From: Brevundimonas intermedia
Lineage (GTDB): Bacteria; Pseudomonadota; Alphaproteobacteria; Caulobacterales; Caulobacteraceae
Assembly (NCBI RefSeq): GCF_027922165.1
Contig: NZ_BSFD01000011.1
Location: 475,936-539,935, forward strand
Reading direction: 5' to 3'
Length of the DNA: 64,000 bases
Position numbers and translations under genes: made by a program. Under the pieces are notes generated by a model. It searched no databases. It was not told the origin of the DNA and worked only from the letters and a program-made list of their open reading frames with translations. This document shows positions 17,405 to 26,964 of this stretch, in pieces. How positions within the stretch are numbered: position 1 is the stretch's first letter; each line of letters opens with the position of its first letter.

Positions 17405-18040
17405 CTACGCGTTTGCATCGACCACCCCGCCCGCGACTCTGACGACATCCTCGGCGATCAGGTCGAGATCGCGTGGATCGTGCGAGACCAGGATCATGGG
17501 CAGACGGACCTCGTCACGGAGGCGAAGCAGATAGGGCGCGAGCCTTTCCCGGCGCTTGACGTCCAGGCCTGTGAAGGGTTCGTCCAGCAGGAGCAGCCTC
17601 GGCCGGGCGGCCAGGGCGCGGGCGAGCGCGACGCGACGCGCCTCCCCGCCCGACAGACCTGCAGGCCGACGGCGCTCGTAGCCGCGCAGATCCATCAGAT
17701 CCAGCGCCTGGGCCACGGTCATCTCGTCTCCGCCATAGGGTCGGGAGAAGGCGATGTTCTGCTCGACCGTCATGTGCGGAAACAGGCGGATGTCCTGGAA
17801 GACATAGCCGACCGCCCGTCGATGCACAGGCGTGCGCTTCATCCCGTCGTCGAGCACCAGCGCATCGTCGATCCGAATCCGCGCCGTGCTTTCGGCAAGG
17901 AGGCCGGCGAGCCCGTGCAGGAAGGTGGTCTTGCCACAGCCGGACGGTCCGACGACCGCCACCGCCTGGGACGGGCTCTCGAAGCCGATATCGAAGCGGA
18001 AGTCGCCGCGACGGCCGTGGGCGTGACAGGCCAGGCTCAT
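17405..18040 (-). CDS. modC: Molybdate ABC transporter ATPase ModC (short form without TOBE domain)
   Basis: The cytosolic ATPase of the molybdate importer. The 211-residue product has Walker A GPSGCGKTT (about residues 32-40), a Q-loop in VGYVFQDIRLFPH, the signature LSGGEARRVALARAL, Walker B LLLLDEPF and the H-loop LVSHD. E. coli ModC is about 350 residues with a C-terminal TOBE domain that binds molybdate for feedback control; that domain is absent here. It overlaps modB by 4 bases. Confidence 0.92.
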   Translation of the reverse strand: MSLACHAHGRRGDFRFDIGFESPSQAVAVVGPSGCGKTTFLHGLAGLLAESTARIRIDDALVLDDGMKRTPVHRRAVGYVFQDIRLFPHMTVEQNIAFSRPYGGDEMTVAQALDLMDLRGYERRRPAGLSGGEARRVALARALAARPRLLLLDEPFTGLDVKRRERLAPYLLRLRDEVRLPMILVSHDPRDLDLIAEDVVRVAGGVVDANA

Positions 18041-18732
18041 GCGCCGCGCGTCCGCTGGAGCCGCCGGTTGCAGATTTCCGAGCCGACGACGGCGAGGACC
18101 GAGACCAGGACGGCGATGACGGCCAGGCGCATCGCCGCCTGATCGCCTTCAGCGCGCTGCAAAGCCGAATAGATGGCGACCGGCAGGGTCTGGGTCTCTC
18201 CCGGAATGGCGCCGGCGAAGGTCACGGTGGCGCCGAATTCGCCGAACGCCCGGGCGAAGCCCAGCAGAGCCGCGGCGACGAGGCCCGGCGCCGCCAGCGG
18301 CAGGGTGATGCGGACGAACACGGCCAGGCGGGACGCGCCCAGCATCGAGGCGGCGTCTTCCAGCCCCCGGTCCACCCCCTCGATCGCGAGCCGAAGCGGA
18401 CGAACCACCAGCGGCAGGGCCATCAGGGTCGCGGCCAGCGCCGCCCCGGTCCAGTGAAAGGCCAAGGTGACGCCAAAGAGATCATGAAGGGCCCGGCCGA
18501 CCGGCCCGCGAACCCCGAACAGGCTGAGCAGGATCAGACCCGTCACCACGGGAGGGAGGACCAAGGGCAGGTTGACCGCCGCCTCAAGGATCCAGCGTCC
18601 CGGGAAGCGGCCCCGCGCGAGCAGCATCGCCAAAGCCAGACCGAGCGGAAGGCCGACGGCCAAGGCGGCGGTCGCCACCTTGATCGACAGGCCGAGCGCC
18701 TGGAGCTCGAAGTCGGACAGGGGTTCAAACAT
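18037..18732 (-). CDS. modB: Molybdate ABC transporter permease ModB
   Basis: The 231-residue membrane subunit has about five hydrophobic segments and the permease EAA loop (EDAASMLGASRLAVFVRITLPLAAPGL around residues 145-170) that contacts ModC. Conserved ModB features include LPLVLPPVVTGLILLSLFG and AFGEFGATVTFAGAIPGETQTLP. It sits between modA (adjoining, one base apart) and modC (4-base overlap), the standard order. Confidence 0.94.
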   Translation of the reverse strand: MFEPLSDFELQALGLSIKVATAALAVGLPLGLALAMLLARGRFPGRWILEAAVNLPLVLPPVVTGLILLSLFGVRGPVGRALHDLFGVTLAFHWTGAALAATLMALPLVVRPLRLAIEGVDRGLEDAASMLGASRLAVFVRITLPLAAPGLVAAALLGFARAFGEFGATVTFAGAIPGETQTLPVAIYSALQRAEGDQAAMRLAVIAVLVSVLAVVGSEICNRRLQRTRGA

Positions 18733-19494
18733 TCAGATCGCGGGCTCGAAGCCGTGGCGTCGAAACACCGCCGCAGCGGCGGGCGTGCCGAGATAGTCGA
18801 GGAAGGCCTGCGCCTCGCGCCCTCCGCCGACGATTTTGGCCGCCGGATAGACGATGGCGGGCTGCTCGGCCGCAGGCGGCTCCAGCACGATGCGCAGGTC
18901 CGTGCGGCCGACCACGTCGCTGCGATAGACGACGCCGAGCGCCGCCTCGCCGCGCGACACGAAGGCGCGGACGGCGCGCACATCCGTCCCGAAGACGAGG
19001 CGATCCTTGACGGCGTCCCAGCGCCCCGACGTCTGAAGCCACGTCCGGGCGTAGGCGCCGGCCGGCACGCTCTCGGGGTCGCCGATCGCCACACGGTCGT
19101 CCCCCGCGAGGGTCGAGAAGGGATCCGCCAAGCGAGCGGTCCCGGTCGGCGCGATCACAACCAGATCATTACGCACCAGGTCCACGCGCCGGTCGGTGAG
19201 GCGTCCCGCCGCGCCCAAACGATCCATCCACTCCGGATCCGCCAGGACGACGACATCGGCCGGGGCCCCCGCCTGGATCTGGCGCGCCACAGCCCCGCTG
19301 GCGCCGAACGAAAGACGCACCGCAGCGCCCTCGTTCCGCTCGTAGTCTGCAGCGATCTCGGTCAGGGCGTCGGTCAGGGAGGCGGCGGCGAAGACCGTCA
19401 CGGTCCGGTCCTGCCGAGGCGAGGCCGGCGCGCAGGATGCAAGCGTGACGAGGATCAGGCCCGTCAGGGCGCGAGACAGAGATTTCCGGTTCAT
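18733..19494 (-). CDS. modA: Molybdate-binding lipoprotein ModA
   Basis: The solute-binding component that captures molybdate outside the inner membrane. The 253-residue product has a lipoprotein signal (LILVTLASC, so Cys21 would be lipidated), then [45 protein letters not shown] and a C-terminal [23 protein letters not shown], all typical of ModA. The modABC operon is divergent from moaA with only 50 bases between start codons; that gap contains CGTTATAG, similar to half of a ModE box. Confidence 0.94.
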   Translation of the reverse strand: MNRKSLSRALTGLILVTLASCAPASPRQDRTVTVFAAASLTDALTEIAADYERNEGAAVRLSFGASGAVARQIQAGAPADVVVLADPEWMDRLGAAGRLTDRRVDLVRNDLVVIAPTGTARLADPFSTLAGDDRVAIGDPESVPAGAYARTWLQTSGRWDAVKDRLVFGTDVRAVRAFVSRGEAALGVVYRSDVVGRTDLRIVLEPPAAEQPAIVYPAAKIVGGGREAQAFLDYLGTPAAAAVFRRHGFEPAI

Positions 19495-19544
19495 CAGAAA
19501 AATGTGGACGCCCTTCCGGAAAGACCCGTTATAGTCGCTCGAAC

Positions 19545-20597
19545 ATGACGGTCATCTATCAATCTGACAAGGCGACGCCGATCGGCTTGCGCGTCCCGGC
19601 GCCGCTGGTCGATCCGTTCGGCCGCACGATCAACTACGTCCGGATCTCGGTGACCGACCGCTGCGACCTGCGCTGTCTCTACTGCATGGCCGAGAACCCG
19701 GTCTTCCTGCCCAAGGCCGATCTCCTGAGTCTGGAGGAACTCGAGCGGATGTGCGGCGCCTTCATCGACCTCGGCTGCCGTCGGATCCGGCTGACCGGCG
19801 GCGAGCCCCTCGTCCGCAAGGGGATGATGGATCTGGTGGCCGCCCTCTCCCGCCGTCTCAGGGCCGGCGATCTCGAGGAGATCACCCTGACCACCAACGG
19901 CACCCAGCTCGCGCGGCATGCCGAGACGCTCGCCGGTCACGGGGTGCGCCGCATCAACGTCTCCCTGGACACTCTGGACCCGGACAAGTTCCGGCGCATC
20001 ACCCGCGGCGGCGATCTGGCGGCGGTGATGGCCGGACTGGAGGCGGCGCGGGCGGCGGGCCTCAGACTCAAGATCAACACCGTCGCCCTGAAGGGCGACA
20101 ACGCCGACGAACTTCCCGACCTGATCCGCTGGGCGCATGGGCTGGACATGGACATCACCCTGATCGAGACCATGCCGCTCGGCGAGATCGGCGCGGACCG
20201 GACGGACCAGTACCTCTCGCTCGCCATGGTCCGGGAGCAGCTGAGCCGGATCTGGACCCTGACGCCGTCGACACGGCGCACCAGCGGCCCCGCCCGCTAT
20301 ATGAAAGTGGAGGAGACCGGCGGCACGCTGGGCTTCATCACCCCGCTCAGCCATGTGTTCTGCGAGGCCTGCAACCGGGTGCGGGTGACCTGCACCGGCC
20401 AGCTCTTCCTCTGCCTGGGCCAGGACGACCAGGCGGATCTGCGTCAGGTGCTGCGCGATAGTCCCGGGGAAGACGCGCCGTTGCGCGAGGCGATACGCAG
20501 GGCCATCGCGTTCAAGCCCAAGGGGCACGATTTCAGAATAGACCGCCCGGGCGCCGCGCCGGCGGTGATGCGCACCATGTCGACGACGGGAGGATGA
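19545..20597 (+). CDS. moaA: GTP 3',8-cyclase MoaA
   Basis: Radical SAM enzyme that starts molybdenum cofactor synthesis by converting GTP to 3',8-cyclo-GTP. The 350-residue product has the radical SAM cluster CDLRCLYC (about residues 43-50, CX3CX2C), the SAM motif [12 protein letters not shown], the second cluster ligands in [19 protein letters not shown] and the C-terminal Gly-Gly (STTGG) needed for activity. It opens a same-strand run moaA-moaD-moaE-moaB-moaC-moeA in which adjoining genes lie at most 2 bases apart or overlap. Confidence 0.97.
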   Translation: MTVIYQSDKATPIGLRVPAPLVDPFGRTINYVRISVTDRCDLRCLYCMAENPVFLPKADLLSLEELERMCGAFIDLGCRRIRLTGGEPLVRKGMMDLVAALSRRLRAGDLEEITLTTNGTQLARHAETLAGHGVRRINVSLDTLDPDKFRRITRGGDLAAVMAGLEAARAAGLRLKINTVALKGDNADELPDLIRWAHGLDMDITLIETMPLGEIGADRTDQYLSLAMVREQLSRIWTLTPSTRRTSGPARYMKVEETGGTLGFITPLSHVFCEACNRVRVTCTGQLFLCLGQDDQADLRQVLRDSPGEDAPLREAIRRAIAFKPKGHDFRIDRPGAAPAVMRTMSTTGG

Positions 20598-20598
20598 G

Positions 20599-20853
20599 AT
20601 GGCGGTCGTGAAACTGTTCGGGACCATCGGCGACATCGCCGGATGGTCCGAGGCGAAGCTCGAGGGCGCCACCCTGGGCGAGATCAAGGCTGCGGCGGCC
20701 GGCGGCGACGCGCGCCTCGCCGACCATCTCGATCATCGCAGCACCCTGGTGATCCTCAACGCCACCCTCACCCCTTTCAGCCTGCGCAGCGACGACCTCC
20801 CGATCCGACCCGAAGACGAGGTGGCGTTCGGCTCTCCCGTCGGCGGCGGCTGA
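20599..20853 (+). CDS. moaD: Molybdopterin synthase sulfur carrier subunit MoaD
   Basis: A ubiquitin-fold sulfur carrier of 84 residues. The fold is visible in VVKLFGTIGDIAGWSEAKLEGATLGEIKAA and the PEDEVAF strand before the C-terminal tail VGGG; the terminal Gly is the residue thiocarboxylated to donate sulfur to precursor Z. It starts one base after the moaA stop, and moaE starts 2 bases after it, so the two subunits of molybdopterin synthase are made together. Confidence 0.92.
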   Translation: MAVVKLFGTIGDIAGWSEAKLEGATLGEIKAAAAGGDARLADHLDHRSTLVILNATLTPFSLRSDDLPIRPEDEVAFGSPVGGG

Positions 20854-20855
20854 GC

Positions 20856-21314
20856 ATGATCCGCATCACCCGGGACCCGCTCGACGCGGCCGCACTGTTG
20901 CGGGACTTTTGCCGTGATCGGCTGGACACCGGGGCGGTGGTCTCCTTCACCGGCCTGACCCGCGGCCGCTCCGGCGACCGGACCATCGACACCCTGACCC
21001 TGGAAGCCTATCCGGGCTTCACCGAACGGGTGATGGAGGCGATCGAAGCCGACGCCCGCGCGCGGTTCGAAATCCAGGACGCCCTCGCCGTGCACCGCTG
21101 GGGCCCGATCGGAGTCGGCGAGCCGGTGATCTTCGTCGCCGTCGCCGCCGCGCACAGACGCCCGGCCTTCGAGGCCGCCGACTTCTTGATGGACCATTTC
21201 AAGACCCGGGCGCCGTTCTGGAAACGGGAGGACGGTCCTGAGGGCCGCCGCTGGATCGAGCCCCGCGACCAGGACCACAACGATCTGGCCCGCTGGGCCG
21301 AGGAGACCCCATGA
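20856..21314 (+). CDS. moaE: Molybdopterin synthase catalytic subunit MoaE
   Basis: The large subunit of molybdopterin synthase, which with MoaD adds two sulfurs to cyclic pyranopterin monophosphate. From the ATG at 20856 the product is 152 residues with TGAVVSFTGLTRGRSGD, LEAYPGFTERVMEAI, AVHRWGPIGVGEPVIFVAVAAAHR and the catalytic-lysine region DHFKTRAPFWKRE. A longer frame from 20643 overlaps moaD out of phase and is not MoaE-like. Confidence 0.95.
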   Translation: MIRITRDPLDAAALLRDFCRDRLDTGAVVSFTGLTRGRSGDRTIDTLTLEAYPGFTERVMEAIEADARARFEIQDALAVHRWGPIGVGEPVIFVAVAAAHRRPAFEAADFLMDHFKTRAPFWKREDGPEGRRWIEPRDQDHNDLARWAEETP

Positions 21315-21877
21315 CCGAGACACGCGCCGACCTTGAGCTGCCCGCCCCTGGCGGGCGGCTCGTCGATCTGCCCTTCACTCCTGTGCGCATCGCCGTCCTC
21401 ACCATCTCCGACACCCGGGACGAGGAAAGCGACACCTCGGGCAAGATCCTGGCGGACCGGATTGCCGAGGCCGGCCATCTCCCGGTCTTGCGCGACATCG
21501 TTCCCGACGACATCGGGGCCATTCGCGCCCGGGTCCGGTGCTGGATCGGCGACGGCTCGGTGGATGCGATCATCACCACAGGAGGGACGGGCCTGACGGG
21601 CCGGGACGTCACGCCTGAGGCCCTCGAGCCCCTGTTCGACAAGCGGATCGACGGCTTCTCGGTGATCTTCCACCAGGTCAGCTATCAGACGATCGGCCTT
21701 TCAACCCTGCAATCCCGAGCGACGGCCGGCCTGATTGACGGCGTCTTCGTCTTCTGTCTCCCGGGCTCCAACGGAGCGGTCCGCGACGGCTGGGACAAGG
21801 TCATCCGCTGGCAGCTCGACAGCCGTCACAAGCCCTGCAACATGGTCGAACTCATGCCTCGGCTGCTGGAGCGATGA
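21311..21877 (+). CDS. moaB: Molybdenum cofactor biosynthesis protein MoaB
   Basis: A MogA/MoaB-family protein that binds and adenylylates molybdopterin before molybdenum insertion. The 188-residue product has [20 protein letters not shown], then [21 protein letters not shown] with the TGGTG substrate loop, and [19 protein letters not shown]. It carries a roughly 25-residue N-terminal extension relative to short MoaB. It overlaps moaE and moaC by 4 bases each. No separate mogA is in the window. Confidence 0.93.
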   Translation: MTETRADLELPAPGGRLVDLPFTPVRIAVLTISDTRDEESDTSGKILADRIAEAGHLPVLRDIVPDDIGAIRARVRCWIGDGSVDAIITTGGTGLTGRDVTPEALEPLFDKRIDGFSVIFHQVSYQTIGLSTLQSRATAGLIDGVFVFCLPGSNGAVRDGWDKVIRWQLDSRHKPCNMVELMPRLLER

Positions 21878-22377
21878 TGTCGGGTCCGAACACGCCCGTT
21901 GGTGCAGACCTCACCCACATCGACGCCGAGGGCCGCGCCCGCATGGTCGACGTCTCGGACAAGGCGACCACGACGCGCGAGGCGACGGCGCGTGGCCGGA
22001 TCGCCATGCGGCCCGAGACCCTGGTTCTGGCCCTGTCGGGCGGCGGCAAAAAGGGCGACGTTCGCGCCGTGGCCGAAATCGCCGGCGTCATGGCGGCCAA
22101 GCGGACCTCTGACCTCATCCCCATGTGCCACCCTCTGATGCTGATCTCCGTCAAGGTCGCCGTCCGGCCGAGCAAGGACGGATCGGGTCTAGAGGCGACG
22201 GCGACGGCCCGGACCCAGGGTCAGACCGGGGTCGAAATGGAAGCGCTGACGGCGGTGTCCGTCGCACTCCTGACCCTCTACGATATGCTCAAAGCCGTCG
22301 ATCGCGAGATGGTCGTCGCAGACATCGCCCTGCTGGCCAAGTCGGGCGGCGCCTCGGGCGACTGGAGCCGACCGTGA
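21874..22377 (+). CDS. moaC: Cyclic pyranopterin monophosphate synthase MoaC
   Basis: Acts directly after MoaA, turning 3',8-cyclo-GTP into cyclic pyranopterin monophosphate. The 167-residue product has [29 protein letters not shown], the [13 protein letters not shown] active-site stretch and the [21 protein letters not shown] helix, ending with a conserved [17 protein letters not shown]. It overlaps moeA by 4 bases. Confidence 0.97.
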   Translation: MMSGPNTPVGADLTHIDAEGRARMVDVSDKATTTREATARGRIAMRPETLVLALSGGGKKGDVRAVAEIAGVMAAKRTSDLIPMCHPLMLISVKVAVRPSKDGSGLEATATARTQGQTGVEMEALTAVSVALLTLYDMLKAVDREMVVADIALLAKSGGASGDWSRP

Positions 22378-23573
22378 GCCTGCCCTCGGTCGAGACCGCC
22401 CGCGCGACCATGCTGTCGGCCATCGTCCCGCTGGCGGCGCAAGCCGTTTCCCTGACGGAGGCCGACGGCTGCTGGCTGGCGGAACCGGTCACGGCCGGCC
22501 GCGACCAGCCCCCCTACGACGCCTCCGCCATGGACGGCTGGGCCGTTCGCGGCGCGGACGTCCGGCCCGGCGCGCGCCTCAAGATCATCGGCGAGAGCGC
22601 AGCCGGCCACAACGCCGGCGTGAGCCTTCAGCCCGGCCAGGCCGCCCGCATCTTCACCGGCGCCGCCCTGCCCGCCGGCGGCGACCGGGTGGTGATCCAG
22701 GAAGAGGCCGCCCGCGACGGTGAGACGGTTGTCCTGGCCGCCGCACCGGACGCCCCGGCCTGGGTGCGGCCTCAAGGCTGCGACTTCCGCGCCGGCGCCG
22801 TCCTGCTTGAGGCTGGAACCCGGCTCAATCCGTGGCGCCTGGCGCTGGCCGCTTCGGCGGGCCGCGCGACGGTGACCTGCCGTCGTCGACCCGTGGTCGC
22901 CCTCCTGTCGACTGGCGACGAACTCGTCGCTCCCGGAACGCCCGCCGGGCCCCACCAGATCTACGACGCCTGCGCCCCGGCCCTGGCGGCCTTCGTGCGT
23001 CGCTGCGGCGGCACGGTCGTCCATCTCGGCCCGGCCAGAGACGACGACGCCTCCATTCTCGCCGCCATCGACGCCGGAGCCTTCGATCTTCTGGTGACGG
23101 TCGGCGGCGCCTCCGTCGGCGACCATGATCGCGTCAAGCCGGCGGTCCGGTCGGTCGGTGGTTCTCTCTCGGTCGAGGGCGTCGCCGTGCGCCCCGGCAA
23201 GCCTGTCTGGTTCGCGCTTCTGGCCGACGGACGGCCCCTGCTCGGTCTACCCGGCAATCCCGCCTCGGCCCTGGTCTGCGCGGAGTTGTTCCTTTGGCCT
23301 CTGATCGCAGCCCTTCAGGGCGGCTCGACGAATCTCGCTCCGGACCGGGCACGCCTTCATGGTCCGCTCGCGCCGAACGGGCCGCGCGAACACTATATGC
23401 GCGCTATAATCGAGCCCGACGCCGACGGGGTGCGCCGCGTGCGACCCATGACCGACCAGGATTCCTCTCTCGTCACGGTTATGGCGGCGGCCAATGGATT
23501 GTTGCGGCGTTTGCCCGGCGCAGACGGGCTGGCGGACGGCGCTGAAGTGGAGGTTTTGGTTCCCATCCGCTGA
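22374..23573 (+). CDS. moeA: Molybdopterin molybdotransferase MoeA
   Basis: Inserts molybdenum into adenylylated molybdopterin. The product from the GTG at 22374 is 399 residues, standard MoeA length. It shows [35 protein letters not shown], the MoCF-like domain with [14 protein letters not shown] and [17 protein letters not shown], and [25 protein letters not shown]. The frame is open further upstream to 22125, but that part overlaps moaC and reads as its shadow. It is the last gene of the moaA operon. Confidence 0.96.
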   Translation: MSLPSVETARATMLSAIVPLAAQAVSLTEADGCWLAEPVTAGRDQPPYDASAMDGWAVRGADVRPGARLKIIGESAAGHNAGVSLQPGQAARIFTGAALPAGGDRVVIQEEAARDGETVVLAAAPDAPAWVRPQGCDFRAGAVLLEAGTRLNPWRLALAASAGRATVTCRRRPVVALLSTGDELVAPGTPAGPHQIYDACAPALAAFVRRCGGTVVHLGPARDDDASILAAIDAGAFDLLVTVGGASVGDHDRVKPAVRSVGGSLSVEGVAVRPGKPVWFALLADGRPLLGLPGNPASALVCAELFLWPLIAALQGGSTNLAPDRARLHGPLAPNGPREHYMRAIIEPDADGVRRVRPMTDQDSSLVTVMAAANGLLRRLPGADGLADGAEVEVLVPIR

Positions 23574-23619
23574 CGCTTCACGAGAAGGTTCTTACCCTCC
23601 AAAGCCTCTCCGGGGCGGC

Positions 23620-23945
23620 CTTCCTTCTCGACCTGGGCCGTCAATCAACGCGTCGCCCTCATCGATCGCACACTTAAGGCCTATACGGCGCAGACGGATG
23701 AGATCGCCGCCCTGATCGCGCCGGGATCGGCATTCCGATGCCGCGCCCGCCGAGGCGACCGGCCCCGCCGCTTATATCAAGGCGGCCCGTGACCTGATCG
23801 CCAGTTACGCCTTGGAGAGCCGGATCGGAGATACGATCATCCGCCGCGAGCCGATCGGCGTTTGCGTGCTGATCTCTCCTCCAAATTCGCCTGTCCAGAT
23901 GCCGATGATCAAGGCCATCTACGGGATCGCGACTAGGCACTGGAT
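23620..23945 (+). pseudogene. Aldehyde dehydrogenase remnant
   Basis: The N-terminal third of an aldehyde dehydrogenase is visible in two reading frames. The first reads QRVALIDRTLKAYTAQTDEIAALIA; after a frameshift near 23730 the second reads GIPMPRPAEATGPAAYIKAARDLIASY and REPIGVCVLISPPNSPVQMPMIKAIYGIA. This matches the family segment that leads into the catalytic domain (an E-P-I-G-V-x-G-x-I-x-P-W-N-x-P pattern, degraded here). No start, catalytic Cys or Glu region follows. The similarity ends at about 23945, close to the integrase gene, suggesting truncation by the inserted element. Confidence 0.75.
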
Positions 23946-24190
23946 CAGCGCCCCCCCCCCCAAAGCAAGACGTGATCCGGCACGGCGCCAGCATCAATCC
24001 TGACGCCGCACCGTTTAAGTCTGCCCCCATACGCATGGCGAGGCGGGCGAAGCCTTTGGACATGACAGATCATCATGAACGTCGGCTGCCCGCTGGATCG
24101 GGTCCAGGCGAGCAGGCAGCACCGGGCTTCTCTTCGTTGGACAGATTAGCGCTAGATCGCGTGGCGCTCTCTAAATGCCGTGCTACGGGC
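23946..24190. other. Junction between the ALDH remnant and the integrase gene
   Basis: About 245 bases without a recognisable gene. It begins with a run of nine to ten C at about 23950-23959, just where the aldehyde dehydrogenase similarity stops. It may hold one end of the integrated element; I could not identify a duplicated attachment core by eye. Confidence 0.4.
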
Positions 24191-25432
24191 TTAGCGACCC
24201 AGACCGCAAAACACCGCCCAATCATTCATCAGGCCAACCCGCCGAGCAAACAGGTCGCCTCGACGATAGGCGGCTTCGACCTTGCTTCCCACAGCGTGAG
24301 CGAGCGCCATCTCCGCCAGTTCATTCGCATGTTCTGTGCGCTCGGCCGCCCAATCGCGGAATGTGGATCGGAAGCCGTGCGGAACCGCATCCACCTTCAT
24401 GTCCCGCAGCACCTTGGTCAGGGTCATCTCCGACAATGTCCCGCCGCTTGCAGCGGGAAAGACGAGATCATCGGGCTTGCCGGGAACGCCGAGGAGCGCG
24501 AGCGCGGCGCTGGAAAGGGCGGCGCGATGCACCCTTCCCCCTTTCATGCGCTCTGCGGGTACAGTCCAGGTTCCGCGCGCAACATCCATCTCGCCCCAGG
24601 CGGCGCCTCTGGTCTCGCCGGAGCGGCCTGCGGTGAGGATTCCGAACAGAAGCGCCCGAGCGCCGACGCCCCAGACCTCGCCCAGACGGGCGATGAAGCC
24701 GGGCATGTCGTCGATCGGCAGTGCACGGTGATGTCTGACCCTCGAGACCTTGGAGGGATCGGCCAGCAGCTTATCGAGATGCCCCTTCCACCGGGCGGGG
24801 TTCGGTCCGGACCGGAGCTCGCGCGTCGCGGCCCAGTCCAGAACCGCCTCCAACCGCCCCCGCACGCGTCTGGCGGTCTCGGTTTTCGTGGTCCAGATCG
24901 GCGTGAGGATGTCCATGACATGAGACAGACCGACCGCGTCGACGCCGAGATCCCCGACGACAGGATAGACATAGGCGGCCAGGGTCGACGACCACTGAGC
25001 CCGATGCTTGGCGTTCTTCCAGCCCGCCTCGTGCGTGGCGACATAGGCTTCGCCCGCCTGCCGGAATGTCCATCCGGATTGAGTGGACGTCACGGTCAAC
25101 CTGGCCTTCGCCGCCCGCGCCCTGTCGATCGGGTCTATGCCCGCGCGGATGAGGTCTCGGGCTCCACGCGCCGCCTCTCGTGCGCCGGACAGGGTAACGC
25201 TCGGATAGCCGCCCAGGCCCATCTCCCGACGCCGACCGCCGATGTCCGCCCTCAGAATCCAGGTCCGACCCCTTGTGGGGAGAACCTGCAGATATAAACC
25301 CGCCACCCCGCCGACCGCGTGGTAGCCGGCAGTGGCTATACGGCTGACGGCGAGAGCGCCGAGTTCGGCGGCTTGGCGTGGCATCTGACGTCGACCTGCG
25401 ACATTTCTGCAATAACGATTTTTGTCCGCCAA
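24191..25432 (-). CDS. Tyrosine-type integrase (DUF4102/P4 family)
   Basis: A 413-residue site-specific recombinase. The N-terminal DUF4102-like arm-binding domain has VGGVAGLYLQVLPTRGRTWIL and REMGLGGYPSVTLSGAREAA. The catalytic domain keeps all key residues: Arg in LTAGRSGETRGAAW, the His-x-x-Arg box in PHGFRSTFRDWAAE, and His plus the nucleophile Tyr in HAVGSKVEAAYRRGD. The ATG at 25384 (MPRQAAEL) is an alternative start. No excisionase, conjugation or phage genes lie near and no tRNA adjoins it, so it looks like the surviving integrase of an otherwise lost island. It probably sits at one edge of the element that cut the aldehyde dehydrogenase gene. Confidence 0.93.
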   Translation of the reverse strand: MADKNRYCRNVAGRRQMPRQAAELGALAVSRIATAGYHAVGGVAGLYLQVLPTRGRTWILRADIGGRRREMGLGGYPSVTLSGAREAARGARDLIRAGIDPIDRARAAKARLTVTSTQSGWTFRQAGEAYVATHEAGWKNAKHRAQWSSTLAAYVYPVVGDLGVDAVGLSHVMDILTPIWTTKTETARRVRGRLEAVLDWAATRELRSGPNPARWKGHLDKLLADPSKVSRVRHHRALPIDDMPGFIARLGEVWGVGARALLFGILTAGRSGETRGAAWGEMDVARGTWTVPAERMKGGRVHRAALSSAALALLGVPGKPDDLVFPAASGGTLSEMTLTKVLRDMKVDAVPHGFRSTFRDWAAERTEHANELAEMALAHAVGSKVEAAYRRGDLFARRVGLMNDWAVFCGLGR

Positions 25433-25508
25433 TCTTAGACGCTAGTCCGCGCTTCGCCACAGAAATTTCCTGGCTAGCTGGGAACTAGGCGTTGGATCAG
25501 GCCTCTTT

Positions 25509-25641
25509 CACACCCGCCTACACACCCGCCATAGGATTTGCGATTGGGTGGGGTGCCGTGAAACGCCCTGAAACGCTAAATAACGGAAAACAATAAGCTT
25601 ACTACCCGCCTGAAAAGCGCTGAACAGTCCTGAAACACTCA
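25509..25641. repeat. Short direct repeats upstream of the integrase gene
   Basis: Two copies of CACACCCGCC (25509-25518 and 25521-25530) are followed by several TGAAA-containing repeats: TGAAACGC at 25559 and 25569, TGAAAAGC at 25611 and TGAAACAC at 25631. Short direct repeats just upstream of an integrase gene often are arm-type binding sites for the recombinase; this is inferred from position and repetition only. Confidence 0.4.
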
Positions 25642-25691
25642 GATTCGGACACCGCTTCCGCCGGCGCCGCGATCATGCGAGGCTGCGCCTC

Positions 25692-25967
25692 ATGAAAAGC
25701 TTCATACTCGCCGCCCTCGCCCTGACCCTCGTCGCCGCGACGGGGGCCTGCACCGACAGCAAACGCGCCCGCAACGCCGCCACCTGGGGCGACACCCCGG
25801 CCGACATCACCTGCTGGAGCTATGGGACGGAGACGTTCAAGGGACGCTCCACCGGCAAGGTCGAATACAACGATGGTGGCCGGATCGCCTTCGTCGATGC
25901 GGCCAACAACCGCTACACCACCCTCGATGGCGAATGCCGCGTGGTCTATCATCAGCCGCCCAAATAG
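25692..25967 (+). CDS. Small secreted or lipoprotein of unknown function
   Basis: A 91-residue protein with a clear signal peptide (FILAALALTLVAATG) followed by A-C at about residues 19-20, possibly a lipid-modified Cys, although the box is not canonical. The mature part (TWGDTPADITCWSYGTETFKG and VEYNDGGRIAFVDAANNRYTT) is reminiscent of small periplasmic proteins seen across Caulobacterales, with two further Cys that could pair. I do not recognise a named family. It converges with trhO, 9 bases apart. Confidence 0.7.
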   Translation: MKSFILAALALTLVAATGACTDSKRARNAATWGDTPADITCWSYGTETFKGRSTGKVEYNDGGRIAFVDAANNRYTTLDGECRVVYHQPPK

Positions 25968-25976
25968 GACGAAGCC

Positions 25977-26933
25977 TCAGGCGGGATCACTCCGACCCCG
26001 ATGGGTCTGGCCGCGCCGACGCGCCAACTCGATCTGTCTCTGGCGCTCGGCGTAGCGCAGCCGCTGTGCGTCGTCCCGAGTTTCGCGGCAGCGTTCGCAG
26101 CAGACGCCTTCTATGAAGTGAGGCGAGGCGCGCCCCGCCGCGTCCACCGGCATTCGACAGCCGCGGCAGAGGGTGTGGTCGCCCTGCGCCAGACCATGGC
26201 CCACCGAGACCCGCTCGTCGAAGACGAAACAGTCGCCCCGCCATAGGCTGTCAACCGGCTCGACCTCCTCAAGGTAACGCAGGATGCCCCCTTCCAGGTG
26301 ATGGACGTGCTCGACACCTTCGGCCTTCAGGAAGGCGGTCGATTTCTCGCAGCGGATGCCGCCGGTGCAATACATGGCCACCCGCTGTGGCTTCATCTGG
26401 TCCAGCAGGGCGCGGCCCTCTGTGCGGAACCAGTCGGGGAAGTCGCGGAAGCTTCGGGTGTTCGGCTGCACCGCCCCCTCGAAGGTCCCGATCTCGCCCT
26501 CGTAGTCGTTGCGGGTGTCGATCACCAGGGTGGTCGGATCGGCGATCAGGGCGTTCCAGTCCGCAGGCGCGACATAGACCCCGGCCTCTCGCGCCGGATC
26601 CAGATCCGGCTGGCCCATCGTGACGATTTCGCGCTTGATCCGGACCTTCATCCGCAGAAAAGGCATGTCGCCGGTCCAGGCGTATTTGACGTCCAGATTA
26701 GCGAAGCCTGAAATGGATCGAATCTCGGCCAGAACCGCCTCAATGCCGGCTTCCGGCCCCGCGATCGTGCCGTTCAGCCCTTCAGTGGCGACCAGCAGCG
26801 TGCCCTTGACCCCGCCAGCGTCACAAGCCGTCTGCAATCGCGCGCGCACTGCCTCGACATCGGCGATGGCTGAGAATCGATAAAGGGCCGCGACACGGAT
26901 CTGGCCGATGTTTGAGGATTCTGATTCGGTCAT
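25977..26933 (-). CDS. trhO: tRNA uridine(34) hydroxylase TrhO (rhodanese-domain)
   Basis: TrhO makes 5-hydroxyuridine at the wobble position of certain tRNAs. The 318-residue product has an N-terminal acylphosphatase-like domain (ALYRFSAIADVEAV, ATEGLNGTIAGP), FLRMKVRIKREIVTMG, the rhodanese domain with VIDTRNDYEGEIGTFEGAV and the active-site loop MYCTGGIRCEKSTAFL. The C-terminal extension has a Cys-pair cluster (CRGC, then CCERC) resembling a zinc-binding site. It lies close to three tRNA genes, probably coincidentally. Confidence 0.94.
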   Translation of the reverse strand: MTESESSNIGQIRVAALYRFSAIADVEAVRARLQTACDAGGVKGTLLVATEGLNGTIAGPEAGIEAVLAEIRSISGFANLDVKYAWTGDMPFLRMKVRIKREIVTMGQPDLDPAREAGVYVAPADWNALIADPTTLVIDTRNDYEGEIGTFEGAVQPNTRSFRDFPDWFRTEGRALLDQMKPQRVAMYCTGGIRCEKSTAFLKAEGVEHVHHLEGGILRYLEEVEPVDSLWRGDCFVFDERVSVGHGLAQGDHTLCRGCRMPVDAAGRASPHFIEGVCCERCRETRDDAQRLRYAERQRQIELARRRGQTHRGRSDPA

Positions 26934-26964
26934 GGCGTGGCTTTCAGCAGCGCCGTCGCGAGGG

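Noticed and set aside
24143..24158. TTAGCGCTAG palindrome near the integrase 3' end, similar to the LacI-type operator at 51106.
   Set aside because: It is not upstream of any recognisable gene, and the outer operator bases do not match.
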